Below, in pieces: positions 1 through 8,221 of a DNA stretch of 64,000 bases. Under the pieces are notes generated by a model. The model worked only from the letters and a program-made list of their open reading frames with translations, did not search any database and was not told where the DNA came from. The stretch covers positions 62,001 to 126,000 of the forward strand of contig CDRNVI010000089.1 in assembly GCA_977017575.1 (NCBI GenBank), written 5' to 3'. Numbering within the stretch: the first letter of the stretch is position 1; each line of letters begins with the position of its first letter. The position numbers and the translations under genes are program-made. This DNA comes from Paramoeba atlantica. Taxonomy: Eukaryota > Discosea.

Positions 1-128
1 CATAAAAATCAGTTGGAATACTTTATTATTCAAGACAAAAATATGAATTCACCTCAATAAAAAAATCCATCTCCGGTTCTCTGTCTTCTAACTTTCAACT
101 TCTAGCTTCACCAAGATTTACTTTTTGC

Positions 129-1325
129 TTACTTTTGGCGTAGACCGTGCTTCTTCAGCGTACCCACAAACTGGTTCTTCTCCTTAATCGTCTGGAAGCG
201 TCCATGACCTCGCTTCGAGGACGTGTCAATAAACTTCATGGTCACCTTCTCTTGTAACGCACGAGAGGTCTGTGGCGCAATCGGACGACGCAAAGTAACC
301 GAACGTCGCACAGGACCCGCAATAGAACCCTTTAGCATCAGAAACTCATTTCGCACGGTGCCGTACTTCGGAAACCCTCCCATCGGAGTGATGGACTTCT
401 CCGTGATGTCGTACTCGGTTTTCGCAGTGTGAGGATTTTCCGCGAGAGATTGGCCCATGAGATAAATCTTCTTGTTGAGCTCCGTACGATGGTGGAAACC
501 ATGCTGTCCGGCTCGCGCGACGGTAAACGACACGCGCTCGGGATGCCAACTTCCGATACACGCAACTTTACGAAGACCACGGTGGGTTTTGCGCGGAAGA
601 CGGGTCACTCCCCATCGCTGGATCACACCCTCAAACCCGTGCCCACGCGTCACACTGCAGATATCCGTACACTCGGATTGCTGAAACACAGACCCTACAT
701 GGACCTCTCGCTCCAACAACCCCTTAGCATAGGCCACCTTGTCCGCAATCTCACCCCCATTGACCTGGATCTCCGTAATAAACGCCTTACGCTGTCCCAC
801 ATGCGGGTTCCCGAGCTTCCGCATCTGCGTATGCGCAATCACCCGAAGCACCGTGGCACTTTCCAAAATCTTCCCCTCCTTCTTCTCCGCCGCGCCTTTC
901 CCCTCCTGCGTCGCCAGCTTCAAACTGTACTTACTGAACGCCCGCTTCTTGCTGCTGCGCCAGTTGCGGTAGAACCGCCGGCGGCACTCATCACTGAGGT
1001 GCTGGGCCCAGATCGACCCGACACAGCGCAGCCCGTTCGGCGTCTCGCGGTACCCCACGAACCCCACCACCATCATCGGGGGGGTCTCCACAATGGTCAC
1101 CGCCTCGACCACCTCCTTCTTGTTCATCTTACTCCCGGGGCGGTCCATGTCGCGCACGATGTGCGTCATGCCCGCCTTGAACCCCATGAACGCGGTGAGG
1201 TGGGGGGCCGCCGCCGCGTTGTCCCGCGGGAAGGAGCGGATGCGGCCGCGGATGTGGCGGCAGCGCTTCTTAGGGAGGAAGCCGAGGTGGCCGTGCCGGG
1301 GGTGCTCGAATTTGCGGTGGGACAT
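129..1325 (-). CDS. RPL3: Cytosolic large ribosomal subunit protein uL3 (RPL3)
   Basis: This 398-residue protein is the core 60S subunit protein that reaches the peptidyl-transferase centre. Family blocks are visible in order: MSHRKFEHPRHGHLGFLP at residue 1, AGMTHIVRDMDRPGSK near 50, VIAHTQMRKLG near 165, LPRKTHRGLRKVACIG near 245, ARAGQHGFHHRTELNKKIY near 270 and FIDTSSKRGHGRFQT near the C terminus. Length matches the family (about 390-430). The FEHPRHGHLGFLP start and the VFQQSECTDICSV block resemble kinetoplastid L3 more than animal or plant L3, from memory. The ATG follows directly on a 70-nt pure pyrimidine tract. The first half of the gene is far more GC-rich than the second half, which belongs to a skew island described separately. 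Confidence 0.97.
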   Translation of the reverse strand: MSHRKFEHPRHGHLGFLPKKRCRHIRGRIRSFPRDNAAAAPHLTAFMGFKAGMTHIVRDMDRPGSKMNKKEVVEAVTIVETPPMMVVGFVGYRETPNGLRCVGSIWAQHLSDECRRRFYRNWRSSKKRAFSKYSLKLATQEGKGAAEKKEGKILESATVLRVIAHTQMRKLGNPHVGQRKAFITEIQVNGGEIADKVAYAKGLLEREVHVGSVFQQSECTDICSVTRGHGFEGVIQRWGVTRLPRKTHRGLRKVACIGSWHPERVSFTVARAGQHGFHHRTELNKKIYLMGQSLAENPHTAKTEYDITEKSITPMGGFPKYGTVRNEFLMLKGSIAGPVRRSVTLRRPIAPQTSRALQEKVTMKFIDTSSKRGHGRFQTIKEKNQFVGTLKKHGLRQK

Positions 1326-1420
1326 GGAGGGAGGAAAGGAGAGAGAGAGAGAGGGGAAAAGAGAAAGAGAGAGAGAGGAAAAGAGAAAGAGAGAGTTAGG
1401 GAAAGAGTGTTAGGGTTGGG
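840..1420. other. GC-rich skew-switch island 1 (in RPL3)
   Basis: The plus strand is C-rich and G-poor from about 840 to 1080 and turns G-rich from about 1180 through the intergenic purine tract to 1420. Codon third positions in this part of RPL3 are almost all G or C, while the rest of the gene and its neighbours are clearly AT-richer. The same pattern recurs at 20.1-21.1 kb and 38.4-39.3 kb. Confidence 0.7.
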
Positions 1421-1423
1421 TTT
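1326..1423 (-). promoter_or_regulatory. Pyrimidine-only leader and telomere-like boxes upstream of RPL3
   Basis: On the coding strand, positions 1326-1395 contain only C and T, and the tract ends exactly at the RPL3 ATG. Farther upstream the plus strand reads TTAGGG at 1396-1401 and again at 1410-1415, followed by TTGGGTTT. Polypyrimidine tracts guide trans-splicing in kinetoplastids, but there is no AG between this tract and the ATG, so a downstream acceptor is excluded. It could be a translation-control tract like TOP leaders, or simple CT microsatellite. The TTAGGG boxes resemble the telo-boxes of plant ribosomal-protein promoters; function here is inference. Confidence 0.5.
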
Positions 1424-1577
1424 AAAATAGGGTGATAAAAAAGATATAAAAAGAGCGTGAATCAGAACGAAAGGATTAACTTTTGCAAAAGTAGTTATAA
1501 ATTTTTGAAAGAAAATGTCAGGAGTCATTTATTGAAAATAATGAGAGGGGGACTGCACAAGTTTTGCGTTAAGAGGA

Positions 1578-3917
1578 TTAACCATTGTCGTCGTCATTGC
1601 GTTCATTGTTTACGGTTGTGGGTAAAAGAGATAGATTTTCAGCAGGAATGCTACTCAAAGCATCAGTCAAATATTCTGCCGATGGGATGCGATCTTTCAT
1701 AGAAGGAATAACGCCTACACAGCCAACAGGAGATGGTAACGCTTTCATAAGAGAAAGAATAGCTTGGGGAAGTTCTTTGACATGCAAATCGGTTTCCTTT
1801 AACACAGACTTCCGAGGTTTCAGAGGTACAAAATATTGATATACGCAAAGAAATTTGGGGAATGATGATTTGTACGGAGAAGTGTCCGTCTTTCGAATTA
1901 TGAATGACCGATTAATTGGGGGCATGCGATACTCCTCCTGTAGGATAGGAGTATAAGAGGCAAGCAAGTGCCTCCGAAGTGATGTAATAAGAAAATTCCC
2001 CGATGATGCTGGGTTAAGTGGTTCCTTTCGAGAGAACCGTTTCCTACCCACCTGCAGTGAATCTTGTGAAAAACTATCTACATTCGTTTCATCATGTGTA
2101 TGAGATGACATCGGTTTTCTAGTTGTTAGAGAGATTGTGCCAGATATCACTGGCCATTCCGTGGCCGAACCAATGTCTGTGCTTCCATTCTCCTGAAAAG
2201 ATTCTTGACCAAGTTGAGAAGTGCAGTTGAGATTTTTGTCGAATACATCAGATTCAACCATTCTCTGATGAGTGTGTGGGACAAGTGCCTTTTCCAATAA
2301 GTTTTCGGTGGTATGGGAAGTGGTCATTAGACTAGAAAACAATGGATACGTAACCGGGGGTTGCTCAGATATAACGGAAAGACCTTCTTCGGAAAGAAAA
2401 AATTCATATTCACGCAGAGTATTATGAACAGGATAATATTCGAATGTGTTTTCCTGTTCCAGTAGTGCAATTCTTTTCTTATTGACTTCCGTATTCGGAG
2501 CTTGTCGTAGCAAAGATATTGCTTCCGTATATGATCCGGCACGTGCGTGCAAAGCACTAAGAGATTCCAGAAGCCCCAACGACTTTTGATCTTCGAAGCT
2601 GACAGCGTTGTAGTATTCTAAAGCCAGCGGAAGCTTTTCTTTGGGATTGCCAGAAGACAGTTCCATTTCGGCTGCAAATGGAACCAAAAATCTACGTAGA
2701 TGGGGTTCTTCTCGAATTGCCTCTCTAAATATATGTCTTGCTTTTTCAATGCCGCTAAAAGGATGAGCAAACCTTGCCCACCTCATGTAGCATGAGTATG
2801 CTTGGGCCACATTGTCTAAAACATTGAAAACCGGCGACGCTAGTGTTTGTGAAATTAAATTCTGGAAAACTTTGTGACCCTTTTCGATACTGTTATCAAC
2901 CAGTTGAAGATTGGAGCAAAGTGAATCTGCAAAGGAGCAGCATACAATAATGCTCTGTGGCATGGATTCAATTGCTTCTTCAAAAATACTCTTTGCTTCA
3001 TCTTTGCGTTCATTAATAATTAAGAAATTTGCAAGTTCTACCCATAGCTCGGCGTGACACCTACAATGCATTAAAGCAGAACGATAAGCGTTTTCTATGC
3101 GACGCACTAAATTTGCATCATGCTCTTTAAATGATAGAGGATTGGTTAGTTCATAAGCGATCACTCTGCGCCAAAACAGATATTGGGAAGTATCTTCCGT
3201 AGAACTTGCTTCTCCAAGAGGGAGGGCGATATGTGAGCGGTCTACGCCATAATAAATTCGTTGAATGAGTTCCTTAGACACAAATACTGACCGTTTGTGA
3301 GCTTGTTTTAAGTCGTTCGCAACGACAGCTCTAGAATTATGCGCTCGTTCAAATGCCTCGTATTTTTCCATTAGGAATTCTACACCACTGTATGGAGTTA
3401 ACAAAGCCTCGTGGTATGCATTGCGTAGAACATCTATTTGATGCCTTGGGTGAACTTTGTTCTGTAGAAATAATAGATACCGATCCCAAAATATTTCGGA
3501 ATCGTTCTGCTGACCAATGATATTTTTAGCCAAGATATACGCCTCGTGCATTTCTTGGGAAGATTTTAAAGATGACTCATCTACCGCATCTAAGAAAATT
3601 TGCCACACTTTCATGTGTGGACATTGTAGTGCAAGGCCTCTATTTGACTTATCGAAAAAAAGGAAAACATGTTCGTATTGTTGAGCTTTAAGCTCTTCAG
3701 TCAAGTATTCACACAAGCATGTGGAGTCCGTGGGAAAGGTTTTAAAATATGTGATCCAATATTCTCGTGTAATTTCTATGGGTAAAGTTTTTAATTCTTT
3801 GAGCACTTTTTTCCAGTACGCGCGTTGCGTTGGGCATTTTAGCACAATACGTAGAGCACTTTGCGCACTATGACTCAGACATTTCTCCACGTCAGTAGAA
3901 GAGATCTGTTCAGACAT
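1578..3917 (-). CDS. CSTF3: Cleavage stimulation factor subunit 3 (CstF77/Rna14)
   Basis: The 779-residue protein looks like the HAT-repeat scaffold of the pre-mRNA 3'-end cleavage complex. Helical HAT motifs recur through the first 480 residues, for example IFWDRYLLFLQ, YLFWRRVIAYELTNPLSF and the block around AELWVELANFLIINERKDEA. The long C-terminal third is polar, and its end (around KELPQAILSLMKALPSP) fits the hinge and monkeytail segment. Known family role: dimerises and bridges CstF64 and CPSF for cleavage and polyadenylation. The open frame extends to 3998 but that extension begins with TTG, so the ATG of MSEQISSTDVEK is chosen. A second 3'-end factor, Fip1, lies 13 kb away on the same strand. 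Confidence 0.9.
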   Translation of the reverse strand: MSEQISSTDVEKCLSHSAQSALRIVLKCPTQRAYWKKVLKELKTLPIEITREYWITYFKTFPTDSTCLCEYLTEELKAQQYEHVFLFFDKSNRGLALQCPHMKVWQIFLDAVDESSLKSSQEMHEAYILAKNIIGQQNDSEIFWDRYLLFLQNKVHPRHQIDVLRNAYHEALLTPYSGVEFLMEKYEAFERAHNSRAVVANDLKQAHKRSVFVSKELIQRIYYGVDRSHIALPLGEASSTEDTSQYLFWRRVIAYELTNPLSFKEHDANLVRRIENAYRSALMHCRCHAELWVELANFLIINERKDEAKSIFEEAIESMPQSIIVCCSFADSLCSNLQLVDNSIEKGHKVFQNLISQTLASPVFNVLDNVAQAYSCYMRWARFAHPFSGIEKARHIFREAIREEPHLRRFLVPFAAEMELSSGNPKEKLPLALEYYNAVSFEDQKSLGLLESLSALHARAGSYTEAISLLRQAPNTEVNKKRIALLEQENTFEYYPVHNTLREYEFFLSEEGLSVISEQPPVTYPLFSSLMTTSHTTENLLEKALVPHTHQRMVESDVFDKNLNCTSQLGQESFQENGSTDIGSATEWPVISGTISLTTRKPMSSHTHDETNVDSFSQDSLQVGRKRFSRKEPLNPASSGNFLITSLRRHLLASYTPILQEEYRMPPINRSFIIRKTDTSPYKSSFPKFLCVYQYFVPLKPRKSVLKETDLHVKELPQAILSLMKALPSPVGCVGVIPSMKDRIPSAEYLTDALSSIPAENLSLLPTTVNNERNDDDNG

Positions 3918-4073
3918 TAAAATACAGTACGTACGTAAATAAGAAATGTGTTTAATGGAATATCTGATCTTCTGAGTTGTAATACTCCGAAAAAGCAATA
4001 CGCTTGTATTAAATTTATACCTGTATTTGTGATATTAATGCAACTTTCTTAACCACTCATTCTATTTTAAAGA

Positions 4074-5153
4074 TCACAAAGTACTAGACATTGCAATTAG
4101 ACATTTGCCATCCAAACAATTAAAATCATGCGGGGCGCGACCAAATTCCGAATGATTTTGATTTTTTAAGACTAATATCGTTTCGTCTCGTTTCTTGTTC
4201 TTTTCTCTAGATGGTCGAACACATTTCCAGTGTGACCATTTACGGCAGCCCCAGCACCATATCCAGGTTGGACCGTAACAACTAGAGCATTTCAGACCAC
4301 ACCGACAGTATATTTTTTGAACACTTGTCTCAAAAGGATCACTGTGCAACCTAATGTTAGGAGTTGCCGACTCGTCTAGTAAAAAATGACGAGAATTTGG
4401 CACATTCCACACTTCACGTTCTGAATTCGAGATGGGACATCCATGTTTGACACAGAATTCACCAGGAACCATATATCGAAATTGATATCCAGAAGGCCGA
4501 GAAAACGATTCATCGGCAGTAAAGTACGGAGGAGAAACCGACTGATATGGACGTAGTATTCTTGCTGCTTGCTGCTCGTCACAGCACTCTCTGACCCCAT
4601 TGCTATAAAAAACAACCGCAAGGACTCGAGACAAATGAGCATGTAAGATATTCTGATCTACTTGGGTGCGTGAAGGTAGTTTGTCAAGACGTATGTCGCA
4701 GCGATAGCTAGCAGTAATCAGGTCTTCTAAAGGAAGACCATTTAGTAGAACGCTTATACAAAGTCTACCCAAGGCGTGTTTTATAAATGTTACTTCTAGA
4801 GGCGAAGACCCAGCGATATTGTTTGATTGCGGTGGAAAATTCGATGGAAGGGAGACATCATTTACTGCAGCAGTTGATGGTTGCTTGTTAGCACATACCT
4901 TCTTATGCTTCGGTTCAAAGTCTATGAGCTGTAATGATTCAGGAAAATGAAGATCGGATGCGTAAATGCTCCATGTACGCTTGGCGCACGAATTAATCTT
5001 ACGTAGTCTGTCAATAATATTATTAAAAGGCCGGTGCATACTACTACGTTTAACGGATGTCTCAGAAGATAATGTACGGGAGTCCCTTTCAAGACTTGTG
5101 TCGAGGATATCATCCCTAACGGAGGCTATCAGTATCTCCAAAGGAGAAAGCAT
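4074..5153 (-). CDS. PHD-finger-like zinc protein, function unknown
   Basis: The 359-residue protein ends in a cysteine-rich module (about residues 282-351). The order is CSSC, seven residues, CWGC, four residues, His, two residues, Cys, then a linker and a last C-x4-C pair. The aromatic-rich WIWCWGCRKWSHWKC is typical of PHD fingers, which often read histone tails, although the last pair has four residues between cysteines rather than two. Extra cysteines just before (YCRCGLKC) could bind another metal. A middle block (about 125-230) is conserved-looking but not recognised. The longest frame starts at TTG (5165); the first ATG is at 5153. Chromatin function is inference only. Confidence 0.6.
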   Translation of the reverse strand: MLSPLEILIASVRDDILDTSLERDSRTLSSETSVKRSSMHRPFNNIIDRLRKINSCAKRTWSIYASDLHFPESLQLIDFEPKHKKVCANKQPSTAAVNDVSLPSNFPPQSNNIAGSSPLEVTFIKHALGRLCISVLLNGLPLEDLITASYRCDIRLDKLPSRTQVDQNILHAHLSRVLAVVFYSNGVRECCDEQQAARILRPYQSVSPPYFTADESFSRPSGYQFRYMVPGEFCVKHGCPISNSEREVWNVPNSRHFLLDESATPNIRLHSDPFETSVQKIYCRCGLKCSSCYGPTWIWCWGCRKWSHWKCVRPSREKNKKRDETILVLKNQNHSEFGRAPHDFNCLDGKCLIAMSSTL

Positions 5154-5309
5154 TTTAGTCCACAAAGTGGGATAGAGGTGTGTTTCAGTACTTTAAAATA
5201 ACGTCTAGTCAAAATAAGGAGAACATAAAACGACAAAAAAATTATGTAGCGTACGTGTTCCTTGTAACTCCACACATTGTACAACCCAACCATGCAAGCC
5301 AAATTCACT

Positions 5310-6044
5310 TCAAGGAAAGTAATCTTCATATTGCACGTCAGATTCCAGATCCCCATCATCTTCGTCGCCCAAAAAGGAATCCAAGACAATATTTTCCCTC
5401 AGTGTGTCGAATACGTTCTCGACGTCTTTGTCCGAAAAGGCCTCTTCATTTCCAACCCCTCTACGTGGGATTGGAATTCGTTCCAGGTAGCGTTCCTCCT
5501 GTCGTGCCGCCTGGGACATAATTCGCCAGTGACTGGACTTCGACGAAGCATCATTACGTCTCGAATGTCGAGACAAAAGTTGGAAAAGAGATTGTGTGGA
5601 GAGAGATAACAAACAGGAAACATTGTGAGAATTAACAGAACAGTTGGTAGCGTGAAGTTGTGATAACTTAGAGGAAGAGTACACCGCCGTGCAGGTCTCT
5701 TCCATAGCCATAAAAGTGGGCAGAAAGGGAGAAATCTCTCTAGTGGATGGTTGAATCTTTCCTGCCCTTACGGTGTCCTGAGGACAAGCTCGATCGGATA
5801 GGGTAGAGGCATCAAGTCCTGTGACATGAGAGAGTTTTCTCCACGTAGAGGTCGCGTACCGACGCTCAAGCTGCAAAAAGGATTCTGCAAGAAGTTGCTG
5901 TGTAGCGGTTTTGGGTTGGGGTCTTGGGATGGGTCGGGGAGGAAATAGAAAGGAGTCTGGAGAGAGAATCTCGGCAGGAGGCAACTGGGAGGGCTCGTAG
6001 GAAGTGCGGAAGGATGATGAGGTAGGCCTGCCACGGGGTGGCAT
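5310..6044 (-). CDS. Hypothetical protein with AT-hook-like start and acidic tail
   Basis: This 244-residue open frame is not recognised. It begins MPPRGRP, which resembles an AT-hook core, followed by a proline-rich stretch to about residue 45. A helical middle (near QLLAESFLQLERRYATSTWRK) and a serine-rich segment follow. The last 35 residues are strongly acidic and end EDYFP. Length, position in the one-way gene array and absence of any competing frame support a real gene. Nuclear location is a guess from the basic start and acidic tail. Confidence 0.6.
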   Translation of the reverse strand: MPPRGRPTSSSFRTSYEPSQLPPAEILSPDSFLFPPRPIPRPQPKTATQQLLAESFLQLERRYATSTWRKLSHVTGLDASTLSDRACPQDTVRAGKIQPSTREISPFLPTFMAMEETCTAVYSSSKLSQLHATNCSVNSHNVSCLLSLSTQSLFQLLSRHSRRNDASSKSSHWRIMSQAARQEERYLERIPIPRRGVGNEEAFSDKDVENVFDTLRENIVLDSFLGDEDDGDLESDVQYEDYFP

Positions 6045-6251
6045 TGTAAGGGAAAGAAAAATATAGCAAAAGAACTTTTTAAGAAAATATCTTATTGAAC
6101 AATACTTTTAAAATAGACCAACTGTAAAGTTGTACAAGATACATTGACACTAGATTAATACAAAGAATACAAGATTGTTTTTTCCAAAGTAAAGCCCATG
6201 TAGAATTAGGATCATGAGATGCCAATTTTGAACGATGGAAATGTCGACAGA

Positions 6252-6995
6252 TTACTGAAGCTCGTCTTGCTGAGGTAGAAAGAAGATAAAAGCTTCGTGT
6301 TGTGTGGGCTGAATAGCAGAAAAGCGATTTTCACGTAAATTAAGTAGTAAGACGTTATCATTAATTACACTCACATCCACGGTGCCAATAAAATCGTTGA
6401 AACTAAAATCCATGATTAGTAAACTCGTAGGCAAATGTATTAGTATGAGTTCACCGACAAATTGATTAAAATTAACGCTCAGAGTTGTAATTTGTGAGGG
6501 AAGTGATTCTAGTGCAAGCTCGCCTCCTAATAAGTTCTTACTAAAATCAATCGTCTGCGTATCCGGTGGCAGCTCAGCGAGACAAACATCTCCCGAGAAC
6601 CTATTTTGGCTCAAATCCGCATTGCACATTGTTTCCGGGAAATGCGAAATCCCTAAGACACCGTAGAGACAGTTACCGGAAAGTTGGAGTTGCTGCACTG
6701 TTGAAGGAAGCCATGACCAATGGAGCGAACCGCTTACACCTACAGAATTCCATAAAAGTGAGGTAGCCCATTTTCCCGAGCCCTCACATCGCACCCCATA
6801 CCACTGGCATCCAGGCGTGTGAGTCGTCCATGAGGGGTGGGTGTGGCTTACTGAGAGGATAAAACGCTCCAAGTCGTATTCTAAAGGAAGTGATGAGCCG
6901 CGAACTCGGTGAGAAGAACAGATGTCGAGTGAGGAAACAAGTTGCGGGTGTGGGATACAGAATGTGAACCCGATGGGGGGTGGGAGAAAAAACAT
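6252..6995 (-). CDS. Leucine-rich repeat protein 1 (PSA-like)
   Basis: The 247-residue protein has a plant-type LRR N-cap, with CQWYGVRCEG at about residue 65, then about six to seven repeats of 21-24 residues. Their pattern is L-x-x-N-x-F-x-G followed by a second strand and a conserved LP, as in AELPPDTQTIDFSKNLLGGE. The hydrophobic N terminus (MFFLPPPIGFTFCIP) may be a weak secretion signal. LRR arrays of this kind occur in surface antigens of kinetoplastids, so a surface role is possible but not shown. It is a paralogue of the protein at 13584-14528: same N-cap, same repeat spacing and same VLLLNLRENRFSAI-like end. No GPI signal or clear membrane anchor is seen at the C terminus. Confidence 0.75.
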   Translation of the reverse strand: MFFLPPPIGFTFCIPHPQLVSSLDICSSHRVRGSSLPLEYDLERFILSVSHTHPSWTTHTPGCQWYGVRCEGSGKWATSLLWNSVGVSGSLHWSWLPSTVQQLQLSGNCLYGVLGISHFPETMCNADLSQNRFSGDVCLAELPPDTQTIDFSKNLLGGELALESLPSQITTLSVNFNQFVGELILIHLPTSLLIMDFSFNDFIGTVDVSVINDNVLLLNLRENRFSAIQPTQHEAFIFFLPQQDELQ

Positions 6996-7363
6996 GAAAG
7001 AGAGACAGAAGAGTGTGGAAGAATAACAAAAGTAAGAAAGAAGGAATCAAACCTGTTTACAGTGAAGTTAAGATGCTAAAACGTTTTCAAGTTTATACAA
7101 TTTTCTATTTCTATACTGTATGTTGTGTTTATACCGTTACACCTCTTCACCACTGGGGCACCGATGGGCTTGTGGTGAAGTAATAGGGGAGATGAAGTAA
7201 GGGGAGGGAACGGTATTATCTAAAAGAATTGAAACAAAACAATTGAAAAACAATAAATAATTGAAAATAAAACAATTGAAAAACAGAAGCGAATGAAGAC
7301 ACACTGCTCAAAAGCAAGAAAATCGCTGCTGTTTTAGGCAAAAGCGCTGCTGACTTCAACAAA
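6996..7363. other. Intergenic spacer
   Basis: This AT-rich spacer contains repeated short CAATTGAAAA and AATAAAACAATTG motifs around 7230-7285. The frame of the LRR gene stays open upstream of its ATG for some 50 nt and reads hydrophobic residues, but no earlier ATG was found. No other feature is supported. Confidence 0.4.
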
Positions 7364-7675
7364 TTAGTCTAAGTCATTTCTATGCCTTCGCATGGCATCT
7401 TTCCAAATTTCTTCCGCGGCACGATGAGATGTCTGTGCCACTTTACGATGCTTATCCCACATCTGTACGGCGTGCACGAATATTCCAATGCCTACCATGC
7501 CTAATGTATTACTCATCAAGGACTTCGAGGTCGAAGTGGAAAACGGAAGCCAAAATCGCATAAGAATAATACACACAATCCCCAGTAGAAACGAGACTAG
7601 ATTTTTAGCTATTGATAAGACTAGGTGAGCCCAGAAAAAAAGCGCAGAATTCGGGGAAAAAGGAAAGGCACTCAT
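7364..7675 (-). CDS. Small membrane protein, unknown
   Basis: The 103-residue protein has two or three hydrophobic segments: about residues 11-40 (ALFFWAHLVLSIAKNLVSFL and onward through a valine/leucine-rich stretch) and 55-70 (LGMVGIGIFVHAV). A basic, charged, soluble tail follows, ending RRHRNDLD. The ATG is clear and the gene sits alone between two larger minus-strand genes. No family is recognised. A small organelle or ER membrane protein is plausible. Confidence 0.5.
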   Translation of the reverse strand: MSAFPFSPNSALFFWAHLVLSIAKNLVSFLLGIVCIILMRFWLPFSTSTSKSLMSNTLGMVGIGIFVHAVQMWDKHRKVAQTSHRAAEEIWKDAMRRHRNDLD

Positions 7676-8221
7676 GATAATGCGAAGACCAGATGAGGAT
7701 TCAGTTCTTGTAGAATTGCATGGTAGTAATGCATTACAAATAGACTTCGTTAGCTAAAAGAAGAAAAATAGAAAAGTGATTAATGCAAAAAAAGTGAAGA
7801 ATCAGAAAAATCAAGTCCTTGCACCTCTGCATGATAGTCCTTGCAAGCTCTGCATGATATTAGGGACCAATGCAACCCTTCTAAGGATTTTGTATTTTAC
7901 ACATTTTATGGCACTTTTAGAAACACTTAACTTAGTTTAGCACACTTTAAAGTGATTACAAAATTTAGAAAATGAAGGATTAAAAAACATGAACGCATAT
8001 GGAGGATAAAAGAGGGAAACTGTAAAAGGTAAAGAATGTTTTAAACTTTGTGAGTACCAGATAGCGATATGCTTTTAACCTAAAAAATACAAGCCTACTG
8101 TTTTTAACCGTGATGTAGACATAACTCGGCAGAAAAAATAATAATGACCAAAATTTGAGCGCTAACTAATCCGAAACTTGCTACGTTGTTTGAATATCCA
8201 ATTAAATATAGCGTTCAATCT
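7676..8221. other. Intergenic spacer with a short tandem repeat
   Basis: This 546-nt spacer is AT-rich and has no convincing gene. Two adjacent copies of a 22-24 nt unit, AGTCCTTGCA followed by CTCTGCATGAT, lie at about 7815-7860. Nothing else is supported. Confidence 0.5.

Noticed and set aside
429-1430. Long open frame on the plus strand opposite RPL3, and similar ones at 20059-20739 and 38798-39337
   Set aside because: They mirror real minus-strand genes in GC-rich islands where stop codons are rare; their products are low-complexity Arg/Pro/Gly strings.
6784-7050. Open frame with a good-looking signal peptide overlapping the first LRR gene
   Set aside because: It begins with TTG, lies in a different frame and loses all similarity where the LRR frame is clearly coding.
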